Assembly: GCF_000720925.1 (NCBI RefSeq)
Contig: NZ_JOEE01000001.1
Span: forward strand, 372,001 to 436,000
DNA from: Phycicoccus jejuensis
GTDB lineage: Bacteria > Actinomycetota > Actinomycetes > Actinomycetales > Dermatophilaceae
Length of the DNA stretch: 64,000 bases
Direction of reading: 5' to 3'
Shown here: piece by piece, positions 15,418 through 25,580 of the stretch
Layout of the letters: each line of letters begins with the position of its first letter
Position numbering within the stretch: position 1 is the stretch's first letter
The notes under the pieces: generated by a model
Told to the model about the DNA's origin: nothing
What the model saw: only the letters and a program-made list of their open reading frames with translations
The model's database searches: none
Translations under genes and position numbers: made by a program

Positions 15418-16866
15418 TCAGTCCCGGTGGGCGGAGGACGCGCGGCCCAGGACGCCGTGCGCGCGCAGCCACACGACGACCACCGCGAGCGCGGCCGACG
15501 CCGCGGCGAGCGGTACGCCGGCGGTCGCCGCGAGGAGGGTCTGGACGACGACGACCCCGGCCCCGGCGGACACGAGCAGCGGCACGGCGAGCCACGCGAG
15601 GAGCACCTGCGGGCCGACGTCGGGGAGGAAGGCGAACGAGGGCGGCATCACCCGGAAGGCGGCCAGCCACTGCGACCCGAGCACGACGGCGCCGACCGAG
15701 GCCGTGACGAGCGCGGCCGTCGCCGCGGCCACCCCACCCGCGAGCAGCCCGGCGGTGACGCCGGCGGCCGGGACCGCGACGACGAGGACGAGGGCGGCCG
15801 GGGCAGCGGTGTGCGCCACCGCCTCCCGCGTCACGGAGCCGCCGAGCAGGCGTGGCGCCCCGAGGGTGTCCCCGAGGAGGCGCAGGCCCTCCGCGACCGG
15901 CCCGGCCCCGAGGTGGAACAGCAGCGCGCAGAGGGCCGCGGGGACGATGTTGCCCGGGCGCCCCGCGACGACGGCGCCGAGCGCGACCCCGGCCGCGAGG
16001 AGCAGGACGGCGCTGCCGACGACGAGGAACGGCTGGCGGCGCAGGCCGAGGAGGTCGCGGGCGAGCACCGTCCGCACCGGGCCGCGCGAGCGCAGCCGCC
16101 AGGTCCGGCCGCGGCGGACGGGGGAGGCGGCCTCGAGCCGGATCGCCCGCGGGTCGCCGGCGAGGACCCCGCCGCCGAGGCGGGCGGAACGCGCGCTGTG
16201 CGCCCGCAGCCCGTCGAGGCCGAGCGCCCGCAGCGCCGTCCCGGGGCGCGCCGCCGTGCGCAGGGCGGCGCCGGTGCGCATCCCGGCGTGGTCGTCGGCC
16301 GCGAGCTGGCCGGCCAGCCAGGCGAGGAGCACCGTCGTCGACCCGAGCACCCCGACCGCGAGGCCGGTGACCGCGGCCGCGGGGCCAGCCGCCCCGCCGC
16401 CCCAGACCGCGGCGCCGAGCACCGACGCCACGAGCGTGCCGCCGACGAGCAGGCCCGTGGCCGGCAGCCGCCAGGCCTCGCGCAGGACGAGCCGGCGGTC
16501 GGCGGGCCCGGTCGCGACGTGGTCGAGCCAGGGCAGGTCGGGCGTCACCGGGCCGCGCCGCCGGCCGGTCGCGTGGGCCAGGAGCGCGAGGACGACGACG
16601 AGGGCCACGACGCCGCCCAGGACGAGGGCGCCGACCCCGGACGTCGGGCCGAGCGAGACACCGCGGGCCGGCAGGTGCGCGACCTCGACGACGCCCCGCA
16701 GCACGGTGAAGCCGTAGATGCCGCTGAGCAGCGCGACGACGTAGAGCGTGTAGAGCAGCGAGCGCCACGAGCCCGAGCCCTCCTCGCCGTGGAGGACGTG
16801 CTGGACGTCCGCGAGACGCTCGCGGTCGGTGCCGACGGGCCCGTCGTGCCCCGACGCGTGGGTCAC
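15418..16866 (-). CDS. ABC exporter membrane protein
   Basis: 482 aa, strongly hydrophobic with roughly ten to twelve membrane segments, for example LLYTLYVVALLSGIYGFTVL near the N-terminus and GVGALVLGGVVALVVVLALL. No known substrate signature is recognised. It overlaps the ATPase gene by GTGA (start 16866, ATPase stop 16863-16865), so the two form a two-gene transporter. The much longer open frame upstream is only a shadow of the ATPase gene; the hydrophobic protein begins VTHASGHDGPVG. Substrate unknown. Confidence 0.75.
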   Translation of the reverse strand: MTHASGHDGPVGTDRERLADVQHVLHGEEGSGSWRSLLYTLYVVALLSGIYGFTVLRGVVEVAHLPARGVSLGPTSGVGALVLGGVVALVVVLALLAHATGRRRGPVTPDLPWLDHVATGPADRRLVLREAWRLPATGLLVGGTLVASVLGAAVWGGGAAGPAAAVTGLAVGVLGSTTVLLAWLAGQLAADDHAGMRTGAALRTAARPGTALRALGLDGLRAHSARSARLGGGVLAGDPRAIRLEAASPVRRGRTWRLRSRGPVRTVLARDLLGLRRQPFLVVGSAVLLLAAGVALGAVVAGRPGNIVPAALCALLFHLGAGPVAEGLRLLGDTLGAPRLLGGSVTREAVAHTAAPAALVLVVAVPAAGVTAGLLAGGVAAATAALVTASVGAVVLGSQWLAAFRVMPPSFAFLPDVGPQVLLAWLAVPLLVSAGAGVVVVQTLLAATAGVPLAAASAALAVVVVWLRAHGVLGRASSAHRD

Positions 16867-17507
16867 CGGTGCTCCGGGTCGATGTCGACGACGGCGTCGG
16901 CCACCGCCTCCGTGACGGCCGGGTCGTGGCAGGCCAGGAGGATGGTCGTGCCGGCGTCGCGGCGGGCGCGCAGGAGACCGGCGAGGAGCATCCGGCGCTC
17001 GGTGTCGAGACGCTGCTCCGGCTCGTCGAGGACGAGGAGGCGGGCCGGGCGGAAGAGCGTCAGCGCGAGGTGGAACAGCTGCGTCTGTCCCGACGACAGC
17101 TCGTGCGGGAAGCGGTCGGGGAGGTGCCCGATGCCGACCTCGTCGAGCGCGGCGAGGACCCGCTCGTGACACGTCGCGGGGTCGCGGCCCCACGAGGCGT
17201 CGACGAGGGTCAGGTGGTCGACGAGGGTGAGGTCGCGCCAGCCGGCCGGGGTGCCGAGCAGCGCGGCGACCGCCTCGCGGGTGGCGGACCGGCGCTCGTC
17301 GGCCGGCTCGCCGTCGAGCGTGACGGTGCCGGTCGAGGGCGAGGTGAGCCCGGCGACGAGCCGCAGCGCGGTCGTCTTGCCGGCCCCGTTCGGGCCGCGC
17401 AGGACGACGCAGGAGCCGGCGTCGACGGCGAAGGACGTGGGGTGCAGGAGGACGGCGCCGTCGATGTCCTTCGAGGCGTCGCGGACCTCCACGCGGGTTC
17501 CGGTCAC
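16863..17507 (-). CDS. ABC transporter ATP-binding protein
   Basis: 214-aa nucleotide-binding subunit. Walker A GPNGAGKTT (about residues 37-45), signature LSSGQTQLFHLALTLFRPAR (about 136-155), Walker B LLVLDEP and the switch His in ACHDP are all present. The arginine normally in the signature LSGGQxxR is replaced by a leucine-type sequence (LSSGQTQLF), slightly unusual. GTG 17507 is preceded by GAGAGG...GAGG. It partners with the membrane protein that overlaps its 3' end. It diverges from dnaX, leaving only 85 bp between the two start codons. Confidence 0.85.
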   Translation of the reverse strand: MTGTRVEVRDASKDIDGAVLLHPTSFAVDAGSCVVLRGPNGAGKTTALRLVAGLTSPSTGTVTLDGEPADERRSATREAVAALLGTPAGWRDLTLVDHLTLVDASWGRDPATCHERVLAALDEVGIGHLPDRFPHELSSGQTQLFHLALTLFRPARLLVLDEPEQRLDTERRMLLAGLLRARRDAGTTILLACHDPAVTEAVADAVVDIDPEHR

Positions 17508-17579
17508 GGGCCTCACCCTCTCACCCGCGGGCCGTCCACACGCCTCGGGACGGCCGTTCCCGGTGTCCGCGCCGACGGC

Positions 17580-17585
17580 TAGGGT
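17580..17585 (+). promoter_or_regulatory. dnaX -10 box, leaderless start
   Basis: TAGGGT at 17580-17585 ends 7 nt before the GTG start of dnaX, with TTCCCG 17 bp upstream at 17557-17562. No Shine-Dalgarno fits. The transcript should begin at the start codon. Confidence 0.6.
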
Positions 17586-17592
17586 CGTCCGG

Positions 17593-19815
17593 GTGAGCAC
17601 CGCCCTCTACCGCCGCTACCGGCCCGAGACGTTCGTCGACGTCATCGGGCAGGAGCACGTGACCGAGCCCCTCATGCAGGCGCTGCGGACGGGGCGGGTC
17701 GGGCACGCGTACCTGTTCTCCGGCCCACGCGGCTGCGGCAAGACGACGAGCGCGCGCATCCTCGCCCGCTGCCTCAACTGCGAGCAGGGGCCGACCCCCG
17801 AGCCGTGCGGGACGTGCGACTCGTGCGTGGCGCTCGCGCGCGGCGGGCCCGGCACCGTCGACGTCATCGAGATCGACGCCGCGAGCCACGGCGGTGTCGA
17901 CGACGCCCGCGACCTGCGCGAGCGGGCCTCGTACGGCCCGGCGCAGAGCCGCTTCAAGATCTACATCATCGACGAGGCGCACATGGTGACGCCGCAGGGC
18001 TTCAACGCCCTGCTCAAGATCGTCGAGGAGCCGCCGGAGCACGTGAAGTTCGTCTTCGCGACGACCGAGCCCGAGAAGGTCATCGGCACGATCCGCTCCC
18101 GCACCCACCACTACCCGTTCCGGCTCGTGCCGCCGGCCCGGCTGCAGTCCTACATGGAGGAGCTCTGCGCGCGCGAGGGTGTTGCCGTCGCGCCCGGCGT
18201 CCTGTCGTTCGTCGTCCGCGCGGGCGGCGGCTCGGTCCGCGACTCGCTCTCGGTCCTCGACCAGCTGATGGCCGGCTCCGGCGACGCCGGGCTGACCTAC
18301 GAGTCGGCCGCGGCGCTGCTCGGGTTCACCGACGGCGAGCTGCTCGACGCCACCGTCGAGGCCTTCGCGGCCGGCGACGCGGCGGCGGTCTTCCGGGCCA
18401 TCGACCGGGTCGTCGAGACCGGCCTGGACCCGCGCCGCTTCGTCGAGGACCTCCTCGAGCGGCTGCGCGACCTCATCGTCGTCGAGGCGATGCGCGAGGG
18501 CGCCGCCCAGGTGCTGCGGCACGTCCCCGAGGACCAGCTCGAGCGGATGCGCCGGCAGGCGGCCGCCTTCGGTGCGGGGTCCCTCTCACGGGCCGCCGAC
18601 GTCGCCAACGCCGGCCTCACCGAGATGACGGGCGCGACGGCGCCGCGCCTGCAGCTCGAGCTGCTCGCGGCCCGCATCCTCCTGCCCGGCGCCGCGGGGG
18701 AGTCGGGCTACGCGGCACGCATCGACCGCCTCGAGCGCCGCCTCGACGTCGGGGGCGTCCCGACGGCCGCGGCGGCGCCCGCTGCCCCCACCCCGGTCGC
18801 GCAGGCCCCGGCGCCCGCCCCGGCACCGGTCGGTGAGGCGCCGGCCTCCCCGTCGCCGGCCCCGGCCGCGCCGTCGTCCGTCCCCGCGGAGCCGGAGGCC
18901 GCCCCCGAGCGCCCGGCCCCGCCGCCGGCCGCCGAGCGCGAGGCCCCCACGCCCCGGCCGACCCAGCAGCAGCCGCCCACCCCGTCGGCGCAGCCGCCGG
19001 CGGACCGGCCGGCACCGCCGCAGCAGGCGTCCGCCCCGCCGCCCCAGCAGGCCCCCGCCCCGCCGCAGACGCCGCCCGCCCCGCCGCCGCAGCAGGCCCC
19101 TGCCGCCTCCGTGGCCGAGCGCCGCGGCCCCGGCGGCCTCGACACCGACGCGATCCGCCGCTCGTGGCCCGACGTCCTCGACTGGCTGAGCCGGCACAAG
19201 CGCGTCACGTGGACCTTCGTCTCGCAGAACGCCCAGGTCGTCGAGTACGACGGCGTGCGCGTCATGCTCGCCATCTCGACGAGTGGGCTCGCCGAGACCT
19301 TCCGTCGCGGGGCGCACGCCGAGTACGTGCGCCAGGCGCTCATCGACGTCCTCGGCGTCGACGCCAAGGTCGAGGGCCGTCCCGGCGACGTCCAGGTGGC
19401 CCCCGTCCCCGAGCCCGCCGACGTCCCGCCGCCGCCGGACCCGGGCCCGGAGCCCTCGCACCCCTCCGCGACCTCGCACCAGGACGGCCCGGCGCCGTCC
19501 ACGCCGGCGCGCGACCGCGGCCCGTCCCCGGCCGAGATGGGGGTGGCCTCCGGCCCCGGTCCCCGGTCCGAGGCGCCGAGCTGGTCCGACGCCCCGCCGC
19601 CGCCGGAGTCCGCGCCCTCGTGGGCCAGCCCGCTCGAGCAGGCCCGGGCCACGGTGGCGGCCGAGTCCGAGCAGGAGGTCGTCGCGCAGCAGCACGTCGT
19701 CGACGACACCGCCATCAGCGACGACGACGAGTCGATCGACGACCTCTCCGACGTCGGCGTGCCCGTCGTCGAGCGCATCCTCGGCGGCACGGTCATCCAG
19801 GAGCACGACCGGTGA
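17593..19815 (+). CDS. dnaX: DNA polymerase III subunits gamma and tau
   Basis: 740-aa clamp-loader ATPase. It starts MSTALYRRYRPETFVDVIGQ, the family's usual N-terminus. Walker A is GPRGCGKTT (about residues 45-53), followed by the zinc-binding cysteines of CLNCEQGPTPEPCGTCDSC (about 64-82), the DEAH-type IIDEAHM (about 127) and sensor FATTEPEK. After residue about 395 comes a very long Pro/Ala/Gln linker, then the tau domain (from about 520). The gene's stop overlaps plsC (GTGA). No slippery A-run for programmed frameshifting is visible, so gamma, if made, must arise another way. It belongs to the conserved ffs-dnaX-recR neighbourhood. Confidence 0.95.
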   Translation: MSTALYRRYRPETFVDVIGQEHVTEPLMQALRTGRVGHAYLFSGPRGCGKTTSARILARCLNCEQGPTPEPCGTCDSCVALARGGPGTVDVIEIDAASHGGVDDARDLRERASYGPAQSRFKIYIIDEAHMVTPQGFNALLKIVEEPPEHVKFVFATTEPEKVIGTIRSRTHHYPFRLVPPARLQSYMEELCAREGVAVAPGVLSFVVRAGGGSVRDSLSVLDQLMAGSGDAGLTYESAAALLGFTDGELLDATVEAFAAGDAAAVFRAIDRVVETGLDPRRFVEDLLERLRDLIVVEAMREGAAQVLRHVPEDQLERMRRQAAAFGAGSLSRAADVANAGLTEMTGATAPRLQLELLAARILLPGAAGESGYAARIDRLERRLDVGGVPTAAAAPAAPTPVAQAPAPAPAPVGEAPASPSPAPAAPSSVPAEPEAAPERPAPPPAAEREAPTPRPTQQQPPTPSAQPPADRPAPPQQASAPPPQQAPAPPQTPPAPPPQQAPAASVAERRGPGGLDTDAIRRSWPDVLDWLSRHKRVTWTFVSQNAQVVEYDGVRVMLAISTSGLAETFRRGAHAEYVRQALIDVLGVDAKVEGRPGDVQVAPVPEPADVPPPPDPGPEPSHPSATSHQDGPAPSTPARDRGPSPAEMGVASGPGPRSEAPSWSDAPPPPESAPSWASPLEQARATVAAESEQEVVAQQHVVDDTAISDDDESIDDLSDVGVPVVERILGGTVIQEHDR

Positions 19816-20507
19816 GCCGGGTCGCCTACCGAGCCGGTCACCTCGTCGTCGCACCGACGGCCAAGTTGGTGTGGCGCCCGACGGTCACCGGCACCCACCA
19901 CGTGCCGCGCACCGGCGGCGTCGTCCTCGCGTCGAACCACCTGTCGTTCATCGACTCCTTCGCCATCCCGATCGTCGCCCCGCGGCCGGTCAGCTTCCTC
20001 GCGAAGTCCGACTACTTCACCGGGCCCGGCCTCGGCGGCGCCGTGCGGCGCGGCTTCTTCGAGGCCATCGAGGCGATCCCCGTCGACCGGCACTCCTCGC
20101 GCGCGGCGCAGGAGTCGCTCGACGCCGCGCTCGAGGTGCTGCGCGCCGGGCGGGCCTTCGGCATCTACCCCGAGGGCACGCGCTCGCGCGACGGCCGGCT
20201 CTACAGGGGCCGCACCGGGGTCGCCTGGTTGGCGCTGACGGCCGGCGTGCCGGTCGTCCCCGTCGGCCTCGTCGGCACCGACGAGGTCCAGCCGGTCGGC
20301 AGCAGCTTCCCCCGGCGGGCGAAGGTCCGCGTCTCGTTCGGCCCGCCCATCGACCCCGAGCCGTACGCCGACCTTCCGGCCGGCAAGGCGCGCCGCCTGA
20401 TGACCGACGCGGTGATGGACGCCATCGCCGGCCTCACGGGCCAGGAGCGCGCCGACACCCACAACGAGCTCCCGCCCGAGAGCACCGGCGCCGCCGTCGG
20501 CATCTGA
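19812..20507 (+). CDS. 1-acyl-sn-glycerol-3-phosphate acyltransferase (PlsC family)
   Basis: 231-aa membrane-associated acyltransferase for phospholipid synthesis. The catalytic H-x4-D motif is NHLSFID (about residues 38-44), and the substrate motif is YPEGTRSRDG (about 119-128); the VPVVPVGLVGT block is also typical. An N-terminal hydrophobic stretch anchors it. The GTG start overlaps the dnaX stop by 4 nt, so its translation is coupled to dnaX, an unusual partner. Acyl specificity cannot be read from the sequence. Confidence 0.88.
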   Translation: MSRVAYRAGHLVVAPTAKLVWRPTVTGTHHVPRTGGVVLASNHLSFIDSFAIPIVAPRPVSFLAKSDYFTGPGLGGAVRRGFFEAIEAIPVDRHSSRAAQESLDAALEVLRAGRAFGIYPEGTRSRDGRLYRGRTGVAWLALTAGVPVVPVGLVGTDEVQPVGSSFPRRAKVRVSFGPPIDPEPYADLPAGKARRLMTDAVMDAIAGLTGQERADTHNELPPESTGAAVGI

Positions 20508-20581
20508 GCCCCGGCCCGCACCGGTCGAACGGGTCCGGCGCATACTGGGGGGAGGTATCCGTCGACGAGAGGAGCCGGCCC

Positions 20582-20803
20582 GTGCCGAGCACCCAGCAGT
20601 TCCGCGCCACCGGCCTGACCTGCGGCCACTGCGCCCACGCCGTCACCGAGGAGCTCACGGCCCTCGACGGTGTCGACGACGTGGCGGTCGAGGTCGTGAG
20701 CGGGGGCGAGTCGGTCGTCACCGTCACCGGCCGCGAGCTGACCCGTGCCGAGGTCGCCGCCGCGCTCGACGAGGCCGGCGACTACGCGCTCGTCTCGGCC
20801 TGA
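20582..20803 (+). CDS. Heavy-metal-associated (HMA) domain protein, CopZ-like
   Basis: 73 aa, a single HMA domain. The metal site reads GLTCGHCAHAV (residues 10-20) with the two cysteines of CxxC that bind Cu(I) or a similar soft metal. The remaining pattern (VEVVSGGESVVTVTG, ALDEAGDYALVSA) matches the beta-alpha-beta-beta-alpha-beta fold. AGAGGAGCC precedes the GTG start. CopZ proteins normally sit beside a CopA ATPase and a copper sensor; neither occurs in this window, so this copy is an orphan chaperone. Confidence 0.88.
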   Translation: MPSTQQFRATGLTCGHCAHAVTEELTALDGVDDVAVEVVSGGESVVTVTGRELTRAEVAAALDEAGDYALVSA

Positions 20804-20858
20804 CCCGCGCCGCGCCGCACCCGCGCGCCCCGAGCCGCCCCCCGGGCCGCTGAGGCCG

Positions 20859-20864
20859 TAGGCT
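20859..20864 (+). promoter_or_regulatory. recR -10 box, leaderless start
   Basis: TAGGCT ends exactly 7 nt before the GTG start of recR (spacer CGTCGGC). The spacer length equals that of the dnaX -10 box, and the sequences are nearly the same (TAGGGT-CGTCCGG-GTG). No Shine-Dalgarno is present. Confidence 0.6.
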
Positions 20865-20871
20865 CGTCGGC

Positions 20872-21474
20872 GTGTACGAAGGCGCGGTCCAGGACCTCAT
20901 CGACGAGCTCGGCAGGCTGCCGGGCGTCGGCCCCAAGAGCGCCCAGCGCATCGCCTTCCACCTCCTGCAGGCCGACCCCGCCGACGTCGAGCGGCTCGCG
21001 CACGCCCTGTCCGAGGTCAAGGCCCGGGTGCGCTTCTGCGCGGTCTGCTTCAACGTCGCCGAGGGCGAGCGCTGCCGGATCTGCGCCGACCCGCGCCGCG
21101 ACGACAGCTCGATCTGTGTCGTCGAGGAGCCCAAGGACGTCGTCGCCATCGAGCGCACCCGCGAGTTCCGCGGCCGCTACCACGTGCTCGGCGGCGCGAT
21201 CAGCCCGATCGACGGCATCGGCCCGGAGGACCTGCGCGTCCGTGAGCTCCTCGCGCGGCTCGGCGACGGCGTGGTGACCGAGGTCATCATCGCCACCGAC
21301 CCCAACCTCGAGGGCGAGGCGACGGCCAGCTACCTCTCGCGGATGCTCCGCGACATCGGCGTCCAGCGCGTCACCCGGCTCGCGTCCGGCCTGCCGGTCG
21401 GTGGCGACCTCGAGTACGCCGACGAGGTGACGCTCGGCCGCGCGTTCGAGGGACGGAGGCTGCTCGATGTCTGA
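20872..21474 (+). CDS. recR: Recombination mediator protein RecR
   Basis: 200 aa, full length. The N-terminal helix-hairpin-helix appears as [17 protein letters not shown] (about residues 15-31). The four-cysteine zinc finger is [16 protein letters not shown] (about 57-72), and the Toprim domain starts [14 protein letters not shown]. It loads RecA with RecF/RecO onto gapped DNA. Usually ybaB lies between dnaX and recR; here plsC and an HMA gene take that place. The recR stop overlaps the next start by 8 bp. Confidence 0.95.
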   Translation: MYEGAVQDLIDELGRLPGVGPKSAQRIAFHLLQADPADVERLAHALSEVKARVRFCAVCFNVAEGERCRICADPRRDDSSICVVEEPKDVVAIERTREFRGRYHVLGGAISPIDGIGPEDLRVRELLARLGDGVVTEVIIATDPNLEGEATASYLSRMLRDIGVQRVTRLASGLPVGGDLEYADEVTLGRAFEGRRLLDV

Positions 21475-22042
21475 GGCTCCCGGGGTGATGGGCGGCGACT
21501 GGGGCCAGCTGGCCGCCGAGACCGCCGTCGACGCGCGCACCTACCTGGTCACCATCCGCGAGGTGGCGGCCGGGGAGGCCCCCGGCGCCGCGCTGCCGAT
21601 GCTGCTGCTCGCCCTCTCCCAGGTCCTCGTGGCCGGGGCCCGCCTCGGCGCCGTCGAGGACGTCGTGCCGCAGGAGCGCTTCGAGCCCGACCCCGGCCCG
21701 GACCCCGAGCTCGACCCGCTGCGCGAGAACCTGCGCAACCTCTTCGACGGCCTCGACGAGTACGCCGACGTCGTGGACCCCCTGACCACGCCCGAGCTCG
21801 GTGTCGGCACCGTGAGCAACGACCTCGTCGACGTCGCCGCCGCGCTGGCCCACGGGCTCGAGCACCACGACGCCGGCCGCCCCCTCGAGGCCCTCTGGTG
21901 GTGGCAGTTCAGCTACCTGTCGCTCTGGGGCGAGCGCGCCGCGTCCTCGCTGCGGGTCGTCCACGGCCTGCTCGCGCACGTCCGCCTCGACGCCGACGCG
22001 GACGCCGTCGCCGAGGCGGAGTTCGACGCGCTGCACCCCTGA
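21467..22042 (+). CDS. DUF5063-family protein
   Basis: 191-aa soluble acidic, helix-rich protein with no signal. It resembles the DUF5063 proteins found directly after recR in many actinobacteria ([52 protein letters not shown]). Role unknown; the eight-base overlap with recR shows tight co-expression, which hints at a DNA-repair or cell-cycle link without proving one. Confidence 0.75.
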   Translation: MSEAPGVMGGDWGQLAAETAVDARTYLVTIREVAAGEAPGAALPMLLLALSQVLVAGARLGAVEDVVPQERFEPDPGPDPELDPLRENLRNLFDGLDEYADVVDPLTTPELGVGTVSNDLVDVAAALAHGLEHHDAGRPLEALWWWQFSYLSLWGERAASSLRVVHGLLAHVRLDADADAVAEAEFDALHP

Positions 22043-22079
22043 GGGCGGGGGGCGGCGGGGGGCCGTCCGGCCGGTGCGG

Positions 22080-22712
22080 TCAGGCGCGCGCGTCGGTCGC
22101 GGGCTCGGCCTGGTCCACGACGGTGCGGGCCTCCGTGGCGGCCAGCGTGAGGTCGACCTCGAGGACGGCCGCCGCCCGGGCCCGGGTGCCCGCGTCGGCG
22201 ATCCCCCGGACGCGCAGCATCGCCTGACGGACGGTCTCCTTCGTCGAGAGGAGCTGCTGCGCGAGCTCCGACGGCAGGTCCGGCGCGTGGTACGGCGGGG
22301 GCTGCGTGCCCTCGGTGGAGGTCGACCGGGTCTGGCCGAGGTCGAACGCCGACATGGCGGCGGCGGACTCGGCCGCGCCGGCATCCGGCGGGACGACGAC
22401 GAGGACGACGCGGCGGTAGTCGTCCAGGCTGAGGTCGACGCTGTCCGGGAAGCGCCCGCTGGTGAACCAGCCCAGCTTGATGAGGTGGGAGGCGGCGTGC
22501 ACCTTGCGCGGTTGGTCGGTCCACGTCCCGAGGGTGTACGCGAACCGGGCGATCCCGGCACCGGTGGCGTCACGGACGGCGCGGTCCAGCGGCGGCAGCT
22601 CGTCCTCGAGCCGCAGCGAGCGCGGCCACCACGCCCCCTCGATGACCAGCTGTCCGGGGGAGAGGCGCAGCGACAGGCGGACCGAGTCGGTCTCGGTGAG
22701 GGGCAGGGACAT
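22080..22712 (-). CDS. DUF5994-family protein
   Basis: 210 aa. The first half carries the DUF5994 pattern: SVRLSLRLSPGQLVIEGAWW, SLRLEDELPPLDRAV, then KLGWFTSGRFPDSVDLS and VVLVVVPPDAGAAES. The second half is a helical tail rich in Ala and charged residues. Proteins of this kind are actinobacterial and uncharacterised. ATG 22712 was chosen because the open frame further upstream has no coding character. It points toward, and ends 37 bp from, the DUF5063 gene. Confidence 0.7.
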   Translation of the reverse strand: MSLPLTETDSVRLSLRLSPGQLVIEGAWWPRSLRLEDELPPLDRAVRDATGAGIARFAYTLGTWTDQPRKVHAASHLIKLGWFTSGRFPDSVDLSLDDYRRVVLVVVPPDAGAAESAAAMSAFDLGQTRSTSTEGTQPPPYHAPDLPSELAQQLLSTKETVRQAMLRVRGIADAGTRARAAAVLEVDLTLAATEARTVVDQAEPATDARA

Positions 22713-22842
22713 GAGGGGTCCGTTCGGCGGCGAACACCGCTGGTGGGTCGTCCACAGAGCAGGTGGGCCACGAGTTGGCCCGCACGGGTCGGTCCCTGTC
22801 ACCCCCACCGTACCCCTGTGGAGGATCCGGAGGGCGGCGCGC

Positions 22843-23973
22843 TCAGTCGCTCTCGTCCTCGGGCAGCTCACCGGAGTCGACGGCCTCCTTGATGACGTCC
22901 CCGGCGTCCCAGTCGTTGACGTGCATCGCCGCGACGACGTCGCCGTCGCGCAGCCAGAAGGCGCGGAACTCGCGGTCCTCGAGGCTGCCGTGGACGACCA
23001 CCTCGTCGTCCTCGCTCGCGCTGCCGACGTACTCCATCCCGAGGTCGTACTGGTCGGTGAAGAAGTACGGCATCTCCTCGTACTCCTCGTCACCGCCCGC
23101 GAGGTTGTGCGCGGCGACCTTGGCCTGCTTGATCGCGGTGTCCCAGTGCTCGACCCGAATGCGCCGCCCGAGGCGCGGGTGGGCGTGGTTGGCGATGTCG
23201 CCGACGGCGAGCACCGACGGCACCGACGTGCGCAGGCGGGAGTCGACGAGCACGCCGTTGTCGACGTCGAGGCCGCCCGAGTGGGCGAGGTCGACGCGCG
23301 GCTTGACGCCGATGCCGGCGACGACGAGGTCGGCACCCTCGAGGTGCTCGGCGGTCACCTCGGTGCCGAGGCGCAGCTGCACACCGTGCTCGCGGTGCAG
23401 GTCGGCGAACACCTGGGCGACCGTCGGGCCGAGGACGTGGACGAGCGGCAGGTCCTCGGTCTCGTAGAGGGTGACCTCGGCGCCGGCCTGGCGGGCGGCG
23501 GCCGCGGCCTCGAGCCCGATCCACCCGCCGCCCACGACGACGACCTTGCGGCCCTTCGCGAAGGCCTCGCGCAGCCGGTCGGAGTCGTCCTTGGTGCGCA
23601 GGTAGGCCACGGGGACGCCGGCGTCCTCGGCGACGTCGAGCACGCGGGGCTCGGCGCCGGTCGCGAGGAGCAGCCGCTCGTAGGTGACGTCGCCGGCGGA
23701 CGTCGTGACGACGTGGGCGTCGGTGTCGAGGCCGGTGGCCGTCACCCCGAGCCGCAGGTCGACGTCGTGCTCGGCGTACCACTCGCGGGGGTGGACGAGG
23801 GCCTTCTCGAAGGGGTTCTCGCCGAGGAGGTAGCTCTTCGAGAGCGGCGGCCGCTCGTACGGCGGGTGCTCCTCGCTGCCCAGCAGCACGATCGGGCCGG
23901 TGTGGCCCTGCTCCCTCAGCTCGGTGGCGGCGGTCGCTCCGGCGAGCCCTGCTCCGACGATGACGATCGACAT
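22843..23973 (-). CDS. Ferredoxin/rubredoxin reductase-like FAD-NAD(P) oxidoreductase
   Basis: 376 aa. Two Rossmann motifs are visible: the FAD one at the N-terminus (IVIVGAGLAGATAATELR) and the NAD(P) one at about residue 147 (VVVVGGGWIGLEAAAAARQAG). The ERPPLSK segment (about 40) and LLLATGAEPR (about 107) are typical of the ferredoxin-reductase-like family that feeds electrons to P450s, dioxygenases or rubredoxins. The C-terminal acidic domain with FWLRDGDVVAAMHVNDWDAG is the reductase-C region. No oxygenase or ferredoxin gene is nearby, so the partner is unknown. TAGCGT ends 6 nt before the ATG. Confidence 0.85.
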   Translation of the reverse strand: MSIVIVGAGLAGATAATELREQGHTGPIVLLGSEEHPPYERPPLSKSYLLGENPFEKALVHPREWYAEHDVDLRLGVTATGLDTDAHVVTTSAGDVTYERLLLATGAEPRVLDVAEDAGVPVAYLRTKDDSDRLREAFAKGRKVVVVGGGWIGLEAAAAARQAGAEVTLYETEDLPLVHVLGPTVAQVFADLHREHGVQLRLGTEVTAEHLEGADLVVAGIGVKPRVDLAHSGGLDVDNGVLVDSRLRTSVPSVLAVGDIANHAHPRLGRRIRVEHWDTAIKQAKVAAHNLAGGDEEYEEMPYFFTDQYDLGMEYVGSASEDDEVVVHGSLEDREFRAFWLRDGDVVAAMHVNDWDAGDVIKEAVDSGELPEDESD

Positions 23974-23979
23974 GGCTCG

Positions 23980-23985
23980 ACGCTA
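23980..23985 (-). promoter_or_regulatory. -10 box of the flavoprotein gene, leaderless start
   Basis: On the minus strand TAGCGT is followed by CGAGCC (6 nt) and the ATG. No Shine-Dalgarno is present. Confidence 0.5.
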
Positions 23986-24069
23986 GCGCCGCACCCCGGC
24001 CGACGTGGGCCTTCGCGTCACCGGGATGTTCCCCGCGTCCGGGTCCCGGCGCAGACGGGCACCTCCCCC

Positions 24070-24225
24070 GTGCAGCAATCGACGAATGTGTCACTTCCTG
24101 TACGCCCGCAGGTGATGGAATGTGCAGCAATCGACGAATGTGTCACTTTCCGTACGCAGCCGAGGGTCGGGGCGTGCAGCAGTCGACACATCCGTCGGTT
24201 CGTGCACGGCGGCGGGCATCCGGAT
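24070..24225. repeat. Three tandem 52-bp units upstream of aspartokinase
   Basis: Units begin at 24070, 24122 and 24174, each with GTGCAGCARTCGAC. Units 1 and 2 share 36 nt with two or three differences (core TCGACGAATGTGTCACTT), followed by 16 unrelated nt. In unit 3 the core is replaced by CGACACATCCGTCG, which resembles the reverse complement of the core of units 1 and 2. The 331-bp gap 23974-24304 otherwise holds only the -10 box at 23980 and the aspartokinase leader. Confidence 0.85.
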
Positions 24226-24304
24226 CGTGGGCGTGCGGTCCGGTCCGTGGACACCTCGTTAGAGTGGTGCCGACCCTCCAGCGCCACGACCCGGGAGAAC
24301 CACC

Positions 24305-25579
<1,275 letters not shown>

Positions 25580-25580
25580 C

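Noticed and set aside
14236..17169. Long plus-strand open frame of 977 codons
   Set aside because: Antisense to the DsbA-like and ABC transporter genes, low-complexity Arg/Gly/Glu composition, and it covers the SRP RNA.
17593..19815. Programmed frameshift in dnaX producing gamma
   Set aside because: No slippery A-rich heptamer with a downstream stem could be seen; the frame is open throughout.
24070..24225. CRISPR array
   Set aside because: The conserved part is 36 nt but the variable parts are only 16 nt, the third unit is strongly changed, and there are no cas genes.
23974..24304. Lysine riboswitch before aspartokinase
   Set aside because: The conserved lysine-aptamer elements are not recognisable; only the 52-bp repeats and a ribosome-binding site are seen.
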